DNA of 64,000 bases from Rhizobiales bacterium 63-22 (GCA_001898995.1 MKVZ01000016.1:57134-121133), one strand, 5' to 3'; positions 16,171 through 25,478 are shown, counted from the stretch's first letter. Notes: generated from the sequence alone by a model not told the origin. Program-made: numbers and translations.

Positions 16171-18065
16171 TAGTCGACCTTGTTCAGATCGACGTTCTTG
16201 GTTTCCCTGACGAAGATCATACCGATCACGAAGGTGATGCCGGCGATGATGATCGGATACCAGAGGCCGTAATAGATGTCGCCCTTGGCGGCGCTGAGTG
16301 CGAACACGCCCGCCGGAAGCAGGCCGCCGAACCAGCCGTTGCCGATGTGATAGGGCAGCGACATGCCGGTATAGCGGATGCGGGTCGGGAACATCTCCAC
16401 GAGGATCGCCGCGATCGGGCCGTAGACCATGGTCACGTAGATGACGAGAATGGTCAGGATGGCGATGGTCATCACCCAGTTCACGCGGGCCGGATCGGCG
16501 ACCATCTTGAATGCACCGCCATTCGGGATGGTGTAGACGGCCTGCTGTGCGTCCGCTCCGAGCTTGTCGGCTTCGGCCTGCGTCAGCAGCTTCTGCTTCA
16601 CCAGATCGGCCACCGAAACCGTGGTCTTCTCACCGGCGCGCACGGCACCGGCATTCAGCCCCAGTTCCGGATTGGCGGCAATGAAGGCGTCGAGCTTGGA
16701 TTCCGGCACTTTCGCGGGGTCGCGGACGAGCGGGAAGCCGGCCTTCTGCAGGGCGAGATTGACATTGTGCGCCAGTTCCGCCTGCTTGGCGGCCGCGCCG
16801 GCGCCGGCCTGTACGGCGTCGAAGGAGGTGACGGTGGAATCGCCGAGCTTGATCGTCGCCGGCGTTCCCGCCGCCGCCGTCTGCACGATTTCATAAGGCA
16901 CCGAACTCTTGGCGAGGAAGCTGGTCGCGACGTCGCAGGAGGTGGTGAATTTCGACGTGCCGGTGGCGTTGAACTGGAAATTGCAATCGCCGGGCGCCGC
17001 CGTGACGGTGGCTTTGACGGTCTGTTCGGCCTGTGCCAGCGCGGGGTTGGCGGCATTGGTCAGCGCCTTGAACAGCGGGAAGTAGGTGACGGCGGCAAGC
17101 AGCAGGCCCGCCATGATGATCGGCTTGCGGCCGATCTTGTCCGACAGCCAGCCGAAGATGACGAAGAAGCCGGTGCCGATCAGAAGCGCGATGGCCACCA
17201 TGATATTGGCCGACTGGTTTTCCACCTTGAGCACGTTCTGCAGGAAGAACAGCGCGTAGAACTGGCCGCAATACCACACCACGGCCTGACCGGCGGTGAG
17301 GCCGAACAGGGCGATCAGCGCGATCTTCGCGTTCTTCCACTGGCCGAAGGCTTCCGACAGCGGCGCCTTGGAACCCTTGCCCTCTTCCTTCATGCGCTTG
17401 AAGGCGGGCGATTCGCTCATCTGCATGCGAATCCACACGGAAATTCCGAGCAGGAGGATCGAGACGAGGAAGGGTATACGCCAGCCCCATGCTGCGAATG
17501 CTTCCTTGCTCATCCAGGTCTGGATGCCGAGAATGACGAGCAGCGACAGGAACAGGCCGAGCGTCGCCGTGGTCTGGATCCACGAGGTGAAGAAGCCGCG
17601 CCGGTTGTCGGGCGCGTGTTCGGCCACATAGGTGGCGGCACCGCCATATTCACCGCCGAGCGCGAGCCCCTGCAGCATGCGCAGCGCGATCAGCACGATC
17701 GGCGCGAAAATGCCGAGCGTGGCCGATCCGGGCAGGAGGCCGACGAGAAAGGTCGACGCGCCCATGATGACGATGGTGACGAGAAAGGTATATTTGCGGC
17801 CGACAAGGTCGCCGATGCGGCCGAAGACCAGCGCGCCGAACGGGCGCACGAGAAAGCCGGCGGCGAAGGCCAGAAGCACGAAGATGTTGCGCGTGGCTTC
17901 CGGATATCCGTTGAAGAAGGCGGCGCCGATGAAGGACGCCAGCGTTCCGTAAAGATAGAAATCGTACCATTCGAAAACGGTGCCGAGCGATGACGCGAAG
18001 ATGACCTTGCACTCTTCGCCCGTCATTTTCTGCGTGCCGGTGACGGCACCCGAAGAAACTGCCAT
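16170..18065 (-). CDS. MHS-family major facilitator transporter with large periplasmic insert
   Basis: About 631 residues, versus about 430-550 for most relatives. Twelve membrane segments are visible. FEWYDFYLYG at the start and GRIGDLVGRKYTF between segments 2 and 3 mark the metabolite:H+ symporter (MHS) group, which carries organic acids, betaines and similar solutes. Between segments 9 and 10, about residues 336-525, lies a hydrophilic insert of roughly 190 residues with two cysteines (PGDCNFQF and TTSCDVA). It should face the periplasm. ATG at 18065 is preceded by GGAGGAC. Monocistronic, substrate unknown. Confidence 0.88.
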   Translation of the reverse strand: MAVSSGAVTGTQKMTGEECKVIFASSLGTVFEWYDFYLYGTLASFIGAAFFNGYPEATRNIFVLLAFAAGFLVRPFGALVFGRIGDLVGRKYTFLVTIVIMGASTFLVGLLPGSATLGIFAPIVLIALRMLQGLALGGEYGGAATYVAEHAPDNRRGFFTSWIQTTATLGLFLSLLVILGIQTWMSKEAFAAWGWRIPFLVSILLLGISVWIRMQMSESPAFKRMKEEGKGSKAPLSEAFGQWKNAKIALIALFGLTAGQAVVWYCGQFYALFFLQNVLKVENQSANIMVAIALLIGTGFFVIFGWLSDKIGRKPIIMAGLLLAAVTYFPLFKALTNAANPALAQAEQTVKATVTAAPGDCNFQFNATGTSKFTTSCDVATSFLAKSSVPYEIVQTAAAGTPATIKLGDSTVTSFDAVQAGAGAAAKQAELAHNVNLALQKAGFPLVRDPAKVPESKLDAFIAANPELGLNAGAVRAGEKTTVSVADLVKQKLLTQAEADKLGADAQQAVYTIPNGGAFKMVADPARVNWVMTIAILTILVIYVTMVYGPIAAILVEMFPTRIRYTGMSLPYHIGNGWFGGLLPAGVFALSAAKGDIYYGLWYPIIIAGITFVIGMIFVRETKNVDLNKVD

Positions 18066-18304
18066 TGGTTTGTCCTCCCGAAAACGGCCCCGCGGGGCCA
18101 TGCGGAACGGTCCTCCCCGACCGAGTCCCGGTCAGGCCGTCCGCTGCGCCGCCCCGGATATCCTCTCGACCGTGCGGCGCTCCTCCACATGTGCATGATG
18201 TACCGAATCGGCGGATCGACGCATTAAGCCTTTAGTATGAGAGCCGGAGAGGCGCGTTCCGGCCCGGGCCGGCAAAAAATGCGCGGTCTGTGGCGCGTGG
18301 AGAA

Positions 18305-18332
18305 TTGACACCGCACGTAAACGGCGTAAAAG
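18305..18332 (+). promoter_or_regulatory. Candidate asd promoter in the 524-base gap 18066-18589
   Basis: TTGACA (18305-18310) and TAAAAG (18327-18332) are 16 bases apart. The rest of the gap between the transporter gene and asd holds a CCCCGGG/CCCGGGG hairpin at 18507-18525. I see no convincing gene in it; short reading frames there have no recognisable product. Confidence 0.45.
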
Positions 18333-18589
18333 CAGTGCCGAACGAAGGAGAACCCGCGTGAACCGCGTTATGATGGCGCCCGTTTCGTCAGGAACTGCCG
18401 GCCTTGCCGCCGGGGGAGCGCGCATGCCTTCGATCTCCATAAAATTCACGGGCCTTACCAAAACGACCACGAAAACGGTCTGATTCCCTTGGCCTGCTCG
18501 CCCTCTCCCCGGGTCTGGCCCGGGGACGGAAGACCCGCGTGGCCTGCGGGGTTCCGAATCTGGAAGCGGAGAGGGACAGGAGACGAGAA

Positions 18590-19624
18590 ATGGGTTTCAA
18601 GGTTGCAGTTGTCGGCGCTACCGGAAATGTCGGTCGCGAAATGCTCAACATTCTGGAAGAGCGCGGCTTTCCCGCCGACGAGGTGGTGCCGCTGGCATCG
18701 CGTCGCAGCCAGGGCACGGAAGTGTCCTATGGCGACAGGACGCTGAAGGTCCGCGCGCTCGACACCTACGACTTTTCCGATACCGACATCTGCCTGATGT
18801 CGGCCGGCGGTTCGGTGTCGCAGGAATGGTCGCCCAAGATCGGCCGGCAGGGCTGCGTCGTCATCGACAATTCGTCGGCCTGGCGCTACGACGCCGAAGT
18901 GCCGCTGATCGTGCCGGAAGTGAACCCCGACGCGGTCGAGGGCTTCCGCAAGAAGAACATCATTGCCAATCCCAACTGCTCGACGGCGCAGCTCGTCGTG
19001 GCGCTGAAGCCGCTGCATGACGCGGCGACCATCAAGCGCGTGGTGGTTTCGACCTATCAGTCGGTTTCCGGCGCGGGCAAGGAAGGCATGGACGAGCTGT
19101 TCGAGCAGTCGCGCGCCGTCTTCGTCGCCGACCCGGTGACGGCCAAGAAGTTCACCAAGCGCATCGCCTTCAACGTCATTCCGCATATCGACGTGTTCAT
19201 GGAAGACGGCTACACCAAGGAAGAATGGAAGATGGTGGCCGAAACCAAGAAGATGCTCGATCCCAAGATCAAGCTGACGGCCACCGCCGTGCGCGTGCCG
19301 GTTTTCATCGGCCATTCGGAAGCGGTGAACATGGAGTTCGAGAAGCCGATCACCGCCGAAGAGGCGCGTGAAATCCTGCGCAACGCGCCGGGCTGCCTCG
19401 TGATCGACAAGCGCGAGAACGGCGGCTACGTCACGCCCTACGAATCCGCTGGCGAGGATGCGACCTATATCAGCCGCATCCGCGAGGACATCACGGTCGA
19501 GAACGGTCTGGCCATGTGGGTGGTTTCCGACAATCTGCGCAAGGGCGCGGCGCTCAACACCATCCAGATCGCCGAACTGCTCGTCGCGCGCGGCCTGATC
19601 AAGCCGAAGGCGCTCGCCGCCTGA
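18590..19624 (+). CDS. asd: Aspartate-semialdehyde dehydrogenase
   Basis: 344 residues. It reduces aspartyl phosphate to aspartate semialdehyde with NADPH, the branch point to lysine/diaminopimelate, threonine and methionine. VAVVGATGNVGREM is the NADP-binding loop, and the catalytic cysteine is in NPNCSTAQLV. ATG at 18590 has AGGAGACGAGAA upstream; an in-frame start at 18539 would add 17 unrelated residues. It ends at a shared bidirectional terminator. Confidence 0.97.
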   Translation: MGFKVAVVGATGNVGREMLNILEERGFPADEVVPLASRRSQGTEVSYGDRTLKVRALDTYDFSDTDICLMSAGGSVSQEWSPKIGRQGCVVIDNSSAWRYDAEVPLIVPEVNPDAVEGFRKKNIIANPNCSTAQLVVALKPLHDAATIKRVVVSTYQSVSGAGKEGMDELFEQSRAVFVADPVTAKKFTKRIAFNVIPHIDVFMEDGYTKEEWKMVAETKKMLDPKIKLTATAVRVPVFIGHSEAVNMEFEKPITAEEAREILRNAPGCLVIDKRENGGYVTPYESAGEDATYISRIREDITVENGLAMWVVSDNLRKGAALNTIQIAELLVARGLIKPKALAA

Positions 19625-19643
19625 TAGCGATAACGCGGAAATG

Positions 19644-19675
19644 AAAAAAGCGCCGGGAAGCCGGCGCTTTTTTTT
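19644..19675. terminator. Bidirectional intrinsic terminator between asd and metallopeptidase gene
   Basis: AAAAAAGCGCCGG (19644-19656) and CCGGCGCTTTTTT (19661-19673) pair around a four-base loop. T runs lie on both strands, and it sits between convergent genes. Confidence 0.93.
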
Positions 19676-19692
19676 GTTGCTGATTATCGGGG

Positions 19693-20115
19693 CTATTCGG
19701 CCTGGGCCTCGATGCGCTCCATATCGTCGTCGGAGAGGCCGAAATGGTGGCCGATCTCGTGGATGAGGACATGGGTGATGATATCGCCCAGCGCCTCCTC
19801 GTGCTCCGCCCAATAATCGAGAATGGCGCGGCGGTAGAGCGTGATGCGGTTCGGACTTTCGCCGGTCTGGAGCGTGAAGCGCTCGCCGATGCCGCGCCCC
19901 TCGAACAGGCCCAGAAGATCGAACGGCGTTTCCAGCCCCATGTCTTCCACGATCTGGTCGTCGGGGAAGTCGGCGATCTGGATGATGACGTCACCGCACA
20001 GCGTACGGAATTCCTCCGGCAGATGCGCGAGCGCTTCAATCGCGATGGACTCGATCTCATCGAGCGACGGTGAAAAACGTCCCGCCCAGTCGCCGCTATG
20101 GTCTTCCCGGGCCAT
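19693..20115 (-). CDS. Zincin-like metallopeptidase (MMP/DUF1025 family)
   Basis: About 140 residues. The HExxH zinc motif with a third histidine is visible as THVLIHEIGHHFGLSDDDM near the C-terminus. SPSLDEIESIAIEALAHLP at the N-terminus is the family opening. The fold is a minimal zincin; substrates are unknown. ATG at 20115 is used. Non-ATG starts at 20154 or 20169 (TTG) would add 13-18 residues, and 20154 has GGAG at good spacing. It starts just after leuD on the same strand and is likely translated from the same message. Confidence 0.87.
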   Translation of the reverse strand: MAREDHSGDWAGRFSPSLDEIESIAIEALAHLPEEFRTLCGDVIIQIADFPDDQIVEDMGLETPFDLLGLFEGRGIGERFTLQTGESPNRITLYRRAILDYWAEHEEALGDIITHVLIHEIGHHFGLSDDDMERIEAQAE

Positions 20116-20173
20116 TTCCGCCAGCCTGATCTTTTTCAAGGCATCATGCCCCAATGGGTTGGGCTCCAAAGCC

Positions 20174-20779
20174 TCATGCCCAAGGATGCTGTTCCGCGTT
20201 GCGCTTCTCGAACGTGTCGATATTCTGCGCCTTCTGCATGGTCAGGCCGATATCGTCGAGGCCGTTCAGCAGGCAATGGCGCCGGAACTCGTCCAGTTCG
20301 AAACCGATCGAGCCGCCGTCCGGGCCGTAGATCTTCTGTTCTTCCAGATCGATCGTCAGCGTGGCGTTGGCGCCGCGCGAGGCGTCGTCCATCAGCTTGT
20401 CGAGGTCTTCGTGGCTGACCTTGATCGGCAGGATGCCGTTCTTGAAGCAGTTGTTGTAGAAGATGTCGGCGAAGGACGTCGAGATTACGCAGCGGATACC
20501 GAAATCCAGCAGCGCCCAGGGCGCATGCTCGCGCGACGAGCCGCAGCCGAAATTGTCGCCCGCCACCAGAATCTGCGCATTGCGATAGCCAGGCTTGTTG
20601 AGCACGAAATCCGGATTTTCGGAGCCGTCCTCGTTGAAACGCATCTCGGCGAAAAGCCCCTTGGCAAGCCCGGTCCGCTTGATCGTCTTCAGGTAATCCT
20701 TCGGAATGATCATGTCCGTGTCGATGTTGACGATCGGCAAGGGTGCCGCGACGCCGGTGAGCCTGGTAAACTTATCCAT
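20174..20779 (-). CDS. leuD: 3-isopropylmalate dehydratase small subunit
   Basis: 201 residues. Together with LeuC (not in this window) it isomerises 2- to 3-isopropylmalate in leucine synthesis. Signatures: [16 protein letters not shown] near the N-terminus and the swivel-domain loop [18 protein letters not shown]. The distant separation from leuC and the placement close to leuB and asd match the Brucella arrangement as I recall it. It is followed within a few bases by the metallopeptidase gene. Confidence 0.96.
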   Translation of the reverse strand: MDKFTRLTGVAAPLPIVNIDTDMIIPKDYLKTIKRTGLAKGLFAEMRFNEDGSENPDFVLNKPGYRNAQILVAGDNFGCGSSREHAPWALLDFGIRCVISTSFADIFYNNCFKNGILPIKVSHEDLDKLMDDASRGANATLTIDLEEQKIYGPDGGSIGFELDEFRRHCLLNGLDDIGLTMQKAQNIDTFEKRNAEQHPWA

Positions 20780-20907
20780 GTCCTGAACCTGTCGGTTTGG
20801 TCTTCTCTGATTGCAGTCTGGTTTACAGCAGCCTTGCGGAGAGTCAACGTTTCTGGCCGCCTATGCGCGATAGGTCGCAACGCGCCGTCATTCCGGCATC
20901 ATGTCCG

Positions 20908-20988
20908 GTTGCGTTCCTCGCGCATAATCCTGTCCGAAAGGCCTGTCAACCTTTCCGAATTATGCGCGAGGCGCGCCGATAACGCAAC
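20908..20988. repeat. 81-bp long extragenic hairpin
   Basis: Nested arms: GTTGCGTT/AACGCAAC (outer, 20908-20915 with 20981-20988), CCTCGCGCATAAT/ATTATGCGCGAGG (20916-20928 with 20959-20971) and TCCGAAAGG/CCTTTCCGA (20933-20941 with 20950-20958). It lies two bases after the stop of the minus-strand gene ending at 20991 and upstream of leuD. Confidence 0.8.
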
Positions 20989-20990
20989 GA

Positions 20991-21446
20991 TCAAACGTCG
21001 AGCGTCACATTGCCAGCTTCGCTGCCGGTCAGTCGACGGCTTTTGCCATCGGTGCCGACGACGATGGTGAGCCGTCTTCGCAGCATGGAGAAGTGCGGCG
21101 AGGTCACCACGTCGATGGCCGGCGCGAATTGCAGCGTGATGCGCCACAGGTCCGGCTTGATCGTCTCCTCGACCGCGATGATACGCGCCTCGAAAGGCGT
21201 GGCGTGGAACCGGCCCGTAACGCGCTGGCCGACCCGGTAGGGCGCGGTGCGCTCGTCGGCGGGCGGCGTCTGCGCGCCGTTGGCGGAGAGCGTGTTCCAG
21301 TCGCGGCTACCGGACTGGCGCGCGACGAGGTCGAGTGCCTTGCCGTGGCTGATATGGAAGCCTTCCTCGCCGAGCGCCTGACGCAGGCGGCGCGCCTGAT
21401 GCTTGAAGTCGGCGGGAGACCGCGCGACAGTCATGGAGATGGTCAT
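20991..21446 (-). CDS. Glyoxalase-superfamily-annotated small protein, function unknown
   Basis: 151 residues. The N-terminal half contains HISHGKALDLVARQSGSRDWNTLSA, a helical motif (ALELVAxQxGxRDWNTL) found in proteins that databases often label glyoxalase superfamily. The C-terminal half (VGQRVTGRFHATPFEARIIAVE) looks like a small beta-barrel. No catalytic residues can be assigned. ATG 21446 has GGAGCGAAG six bases upstream; longer frames to 21578 lack support. It is divergent from the citE-like gene. Confidence 0.72.
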   Translation of the reverse strand: MTISMTVARSPADFKHQARRLRQALGEEGFHISHGKALDLVARQSGSRDWNTLSANGAQTPPADERTAPYRVGQRVTGRFHATPFEARIIAVEETIKPDLWRITLQFAPAIDVVTSPHFSMLRRRLTIVVGTDGKSRRLTGSEAGNVTLDV

Positions 21447-21681
21447 AATCTTCGCTCCTTGCGTGAGCGGCCTTTTCATGAACGGGGTCCGCATTGCCGT
21501 TTCTGCCGTCACCGGAACAGGAACGAGATTTTCAAAATGCTTTACCATGGCCTTTGGGGCTGCGGACGGCGGGCGCATTCGACCGAAGCTGAGAAATAGG
21601 CGGGCGGCGAGCGGATTTCAAGCCCTTCCGTCCGTGCCTGCAAGACTTGAACGCATGGGCCGTTCGGTGCACAAAGCTGAT

Positions 21682-22575
21682 ATGAAAGCAATCGTCCGTC
21701 CTCGCCGTTCCGCCCTGTTCGTTCCTGCCGCCAATGCCCGCGCGCTGGAAAAATCGCAGAAGCTTACCGCCGATTGCGTGATCTACGATCTGGAGGATTC
21801 CGTCGCGCCCGACACCAAGGTGGCGGCTCGCGAAGCGCTGGCCGCACATTTTTCGGCGTATCCGTCCGCGCCCTTCGAGCGGATCGTGCGCGTCAATGCC
21901 GGCGATACGCCGTGGGGCAGGGACGATCTTGCCGCCGCGGCAACCATGGGCGCGGATGCGGTGCTGCTGCCCAAGGTCGAACGTCCGCAGGATGTGATCG
22001 ACGCCGCCAGCCATCTCGACCATAATGACGCCGAACCGGCGACGGCGGTATGGGCCATGATCGAAACGCCGCGCGGCATTCTCAATGCCGACGAGATCGC
22101 CATGCTGGGGAATCGCTCGGCGGCGCGGCTTGCCTGTTTCGTGGTCGGACCTAACGATATCGCGCGCGAGACGGGCGTGCGTCCGCAGCCGGGCCGGCCT
22201 TATCTGGTGCCGTGGCTGATGCAGATCGTGCTCGCCGCACGCGCGGGCGGGCTGACCGTTCTGGACGGCGTCTTCAACGATTTCCGCGATGCGGCGGGTT
22301 TTGCCGCCGAATGCGCGCAAGGGGCCGATATGGGTTTCGACGGCAAGACGCTCATCCACCCCTCGCAGATCGAGACGGCGACCCGCGCCTTCTCGCCGAC
22401 CGAGGCGGAGATTGCCGAGGCACGCGCGGTGGTGGAACTGTTCGGGCGGCCGGAAAACGCCGACAAGGGCGTGGTTTCGCTTGACGGACGCATGGTCGAG
22501 CGCTTGCATCTGGCCATGGCGGAGCGGATGCTTGCAAAGGCAGGGATCAACAACACGAAGGAAGTGAGATCATGA
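21682..22575 (+). CDS. HpcH/HpaI aldolase/citrate-lyase beta-like (CitE-like) protein
   Basis: 297 residues of the CitE-like PEP/pyruvate TIM-barrel family, which cleaves or forms acyl-CoA or hydroxyacid C-C bonds. Signatures are RSALFVPAANARALEKS, the acidic DLEDSVAPDTK, AMIETPRGILNADEIA and GFDGKTLIHPSQIE. Close relatives include malyl-CoA/citramalyl-CoA lyase-type enzymes; the substrate here is not decidable. ATG 21682 gives the usual family N-terminus, and ATG 21655 is possible. Its stop overlaps the next gene by four bases. Confidence 0.87.
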   Translation: MKAIVRPRRSALFVPAANARALEKSQKLTADCVIYDLEDSVAPDTKVAAREALAAHFSAYPSAPFERIVRVNAGDTPWGRDDLAAAATMGADAVLLPKVERPQDVIDAASHLDHNDAEPATAVWAMIETPRGILNADEIAMLGNRSAARLACFVVGPNDIARETGVRPQPGRPYLVPWLMQIVLAARAGGLTVLDGVFNDFRDAAGFAAECAQGADMGFDGKTLIHPSQIETATRAFSPTEAEIAEARAVVELFGRPENADKGVVSLDGRMVERLHLAMAERMLAKAGINNTKEVRS

Positions 22576-22778
22576 AGCTTTATCGTTTCATCACCGGACC
22601 GGACGACGCGTCTTTCTGTCACCGTGTCACGGCGGCGCTCAACAAGGGCTGGCTACTTCACGGCTCGCCGACCTATGCCTTCAACGCGGCCACCGGCGTC
22701 ATGCAGTGCGGCCAGCCGGTGGTGAAGGAAGTGGAAGGCGTCGATTACACGCCCGACATCAAGCTTGGTGAATACTGA
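22572..22778 (+). CDS. DUF1737 small protein
   Basis: 68 residues. KLYRFITGPDDASFCHRVT and LNKGWLLHGSPTYAFN match the DUF1737 family of short, single-domain proteins with no known function. Start and stop codons overlap both neighbours (ATGA with the CitE-like gene, TGATG with the VOC gene), so expression is coupled to both. Confidence 0.87.
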   Translation: MKLYRFITGPDDASFCHRVTAALNKGWLLHGSPTYAFNAATGVMQCGQPVVKEVEGVDYTPDIKLGEY

Positions 22779-23128
22779 TGGCTGTGCGCCGTATCGTTGC
22801 CAACATTGCCGCGGCGGACCTCGACGCGGCGAAGCGATTTTATGGCGACGTGCTGGGGCTGGAAGTCGCCATGAACCACGGCTGGATCGTCACCTATGTG
22901 GCGAAGGCCGAGGCGAGCGTGCAGATCAGCATCGCCAGTGAGGGCGGATCGGGGACCCCTGTTCCCGACCTTTCCATCGAGGTGGACGATGTGGACGCCG
23001 TGCTGGAGCGCATGAGGACGGCAGGCTTCGCCGTAGAATACGGCCCGGCCGACGAGGAATGGGGCGTGCGCCGCTTCTATGTGCGCGATCCCTATGGGCG
23101 GCTGGTCAATATTCTGAGCCACAAATGA
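22778..23128 (+). CDS. VOC-family protein, third gene of the citE-like unit
   Basis: 116 residues with the VOC pattern: a DLDAAKRFYGDVLGL opening, VDDVDAVLERMRTAGF in the second module and VRDPYGRLVNILSH at the end. The C-terminal Glu usually seen as metal ligand is replaced by Asn in LVNIL, as in many bleomycin-resistance-like members. Co-translated with the DUF1737 gene and terminated by a hairpin right after its stop. Confidence 0.85.
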   Translation: MAVRRIVANIAAADLDAAKRFYGDVLGLEVAMNHGWIVTYVAKAEASVQISIASEGGSGTPVPDLSIEVDDVDAVLERMRTAGFAVEYGPADEEWGVRRFYVRDPYGRLVNILSHK

Positions 23129-23157
23129 AAGGGCCGGGAATTTCCCGGCCCTTCCGT
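23129..23157. terminator. Hairpin terminator between convergent VOC and M3 peptidase genes
   Basis: AAGGGCCGGGAA (23129-23140) and TTCCCGGCCCTT (23142-23153) form a near-continuous palindrome directly after the VOC gene stop. Confidence 0.75.
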
Positions 23158-23158
23158 T

Positions 23159-25201
23159 TCAGTTCAATCCGCGCTTTTCGATCATGGCTTCGGGTGAGGG
23201 CATCTTGCCGCGGAAAGCCTTGTAAAGTTCTTCCGGGTCGCGGCTGCCGCCGGCGGCGTAGATGTAGCGCTTCAGCTTTTCCGCAAGTTGCGGGTTGAAG
23301 GCGTCGCCCGTTTCCTCGAAGGCCGCGAAGGCGTCCGCGTCCAGCACTTCCGACCACATGTAGGAATAATAGCCCGCCGAATAGCCGTCGCCGGAGAACA
23401 CATGCGTGAAATGCGGCGTGCGGTGACGCATGACGATCGCGTCGGGCATCGAGAGCTTTTCCAGTGTCTTCGCCTCGAAGGCCAGCGGGTCGGCGATCTT
23501 CTCATTGCCGGTGTGGAAGGCCATGTCCACCAGCGCCGAAGCCGTGAACTCCACCGTGTTGAATCCGGCGTTGAAGTTCTTTGCCGCCAGCACCTTGTCC
23601 AGAAGCGCCTTGGGCATGGCCTCGCCGGTGCGGTGATGCACGGCATATTTCTCCAGCACTTCCGGCACGGTCAGCCAGTGTTCGTAAAGCTGCGAGGGCA
23701 GCTCCACGAAATCGCGCGACACGGCGGTGCCGGAGACGGCCGGCCATGTCACGTCCGACAGCAGCCCATGCAGCGCATGGCCGAATTCGTGGAACAGCGT
23801 GCGCGCATCGTCGAGCGACAGAAGCGCCGGCTCGCCGGCGGCGGGCTTGGCGAAGTTCATGACGTTGTAGATGATAGGCTTCTGCCCGCCATCGAGCTTG
23901 TGACTCGATTGCAGCGCGCTCATCCATGCGCCGGAGCGCTTCGAGGTGCGGGCGAAATAATCGCCGAGGAACAGGCCGCGTTCGCTGCCGTCGGGGTTCA
24001 GCACCTGAAACACCCGCACGTCGGGATGCCATGCGGGCACGCCCTTCTTTTCCACGAAGCTTACGCCGAACAAACGGTGAGCCACGTCGAAGGCGGCTTC
24101 GATGATCCTGTCCAGTTGCAGATAGGGCTTCAGTTCGGCCTCATCGAAGGCGAAGCGCTCGGCGCGCAGCTTTTCGGCGTAGAAGCGCCAGTCCCACGGC
24201 GCGACCTTGTGGTTGCCGCCTTCCGCAGCGATCAGCCGTTCGAGTTCGGCTTCCTCCGCCGCCGCCTTGGCGCGGGCCTTGTCCCAGACGGGTTCCAGCA
24301 GGCCCATCACCGCCTCGGGCGTCTTGGCCATGGTGTCATCGAGCTTGTAGGCGGCGAAATTGGCGTAGCCGAGAAGATGCGCCTTGCGCTCGCGCAGTTC
24401 CACCATCTCGCGCACAATGTCGCGATTGTCCGTCTCGCCGCCGTTCTCGCCTCGCTTCGCCCAGGCGCGGAACGCCTGTTCGCGCAAGGTCCGATTCTGC
24501 GCGAACGACAGGAACGGCTCGACGATGGAGCGCGACAGCGTCACCGCATGGGCGTCGGGCCGGCCGCGTTCGGCGGCCGCACTTTTCATCGCGCTTTTCA
24601 GGAAATCGGGCAGGCCGGCGAGATCGGCCTCGTTCTCGATGAACAGCGCCCAGCCGGATTCGTCCTTCAGCACATTCTGGCCGAAGCGCGCCCCGAGGCC
24701 GGCCAGCTTTTCGTTGATGCCGGCCAGTTCCGCCTTGCCCGCCTCGCCGAGTTTCGCGCCGGAGCGGACGAAGCCTTTCCACGTCTTTTCCAGAACGCGC
24801 TTTGTCTCGGCGTCGAGATCGAGATGGTCGCGGCTTTCATAAAGCGCGTCGATGCGGGCGAAGAGTTTCGGGTCCATCATGACGCGAGAATAATGGCGCG
24901 ACATTTTCGGCGCGATCTCGCGCTCCAGCGATTGAATGGCGTCGTTGCTGTGCGCGCCGGCGCGCATCCAGAAGATCGCCGAAACGCGGTCGAGCGCCTT
25001 GCCGGAAAGCTGCAAGGCTTTGAGCGTGTTGTCGATGGTGGGCGCCGCGGGATCGTCGGCGATGGCCCGCACCTCGGCGAGGTCCTGCGCCAGCGCGGCC
25101 TCGAAGGCGGGGCCGAAATCCTCGTCCCTGAAAGCGGTGAAATCCGGCAGGCCGAGCGGCCCGTTCCATTGAGTGAGCGCGTGGTTGAAGGCGTCGGGCA
25201 T
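23159..25201 (-). CDS. M3-family oligopeptidase / peptidyl-dipeptidase (Dcp/PrlC type)
   Basis: 680-residue zinc metallopeptidase. The catalytic HExxH is in ARTLFHEFGHALHGLLSD, and the downstream region containing FVELPSQLYEHWL carries the third ligand Glu. The Dcp/oligopeptidase A subfamily degrades short cytoplasmic peptides. No signal peptide is seen, so it is likely cytoplasmic. ATG at 25201 gives MPDAFNHALTQWNGP; longer frames to 25300 add non-homologous residues. Monocistronic, divergent from mgtE. Confidence 0.92.
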   Translation of the reverse strand: MPDAFNHALTQWNGPLGLPDFTAFRDEDFGPAFEAALAQDLAEVRAIADDPAAPTIDNTLKALQLSGKALDRVSAIFWMRAGAHSNDAIQSLEREIAPKMSRHYSRVMMDPKLFARIDALYESRDHLDLDAETKRVLEKTWKGFVRSGAKLGEAGKAELAGINEKLAGLGARFGQNVLKDESGWALFIENEADLAGLPDFLKSAMKSAAAERGRPDAHAVTLSRSIVEPFLSFAQNRTLREQAFRAWAKRGENGGETDNRDIVREMVELRERKAHLLGYANFAAYKLDDTMAKTPEAVMGLLEPVWDKARAKAAAEEAELERLIAAEGGNHKVAPWDWRFYAEKLRAERFAFDEAELKPYLQLDRIIEAAFDVAHRLFGVSFVEKKGVPAWHPDVRVFQVLNPDGSERGLFLGDYFARTSKRSGAWMSALQSSHKLDGGQKPIIYNVMNFAKPAAGEPALLSLDDARTLFHEFGHALHGLLSDVTWPAVSGTAVSRDFVELPSQLYEHWLTVPEVLEKYAVHHRTGEAMPKALLDKVLAAKNFNAGFNTVEFTASALVDMAFHTGNEKIADPLAFEAKTLEKLSMPDAIVMRHRTPHFTHVFSGDGYSAGYYSYMWSEVLDADAFAAFEETGDAFNPQLAEKLKRYIYAAGGSRDPEELYKAFRGKMPSPEAMIEKRGLN

Positions 25202-25478
25202 GGCGGAACTCCGGGTTGGCCAGATTCGGGATGCACCGGATTTAGGATTTCGGCGCGGGATGCGCAACGGGGGCTTGACTTTGCCTGTAGCGAAGGGCAC
25301 ATGGGCGAGGCCGCCGGGTTCCTTCCCAAGGCGGCAATTCTCAACCGGAGTTCTATCTCTTATGCCCAGCGACAGTCACAGTCGATTGTGTCAGCCGTCA
25401 AGGCAGCTCGTGAACTGATCGCTCGCGGTCGGCTTGCACGATCTGTCCCGGACGGCGGATCGACGGAAAGGCAAGCCC

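Noticed and set aside
18132..18470. A 112-codon minus-strand frame in the gap before asd
   Set aside because: No ribosome-binding site or recognisable sequence; Arg/Ala-rich composition, and it overlaps the probable asd promoter.
25202..25478. Possible magnesium (M-box) riboswitch before mgtE
   Set aside because: The leader is short and shows no extended helices or the conserved M-box loops.
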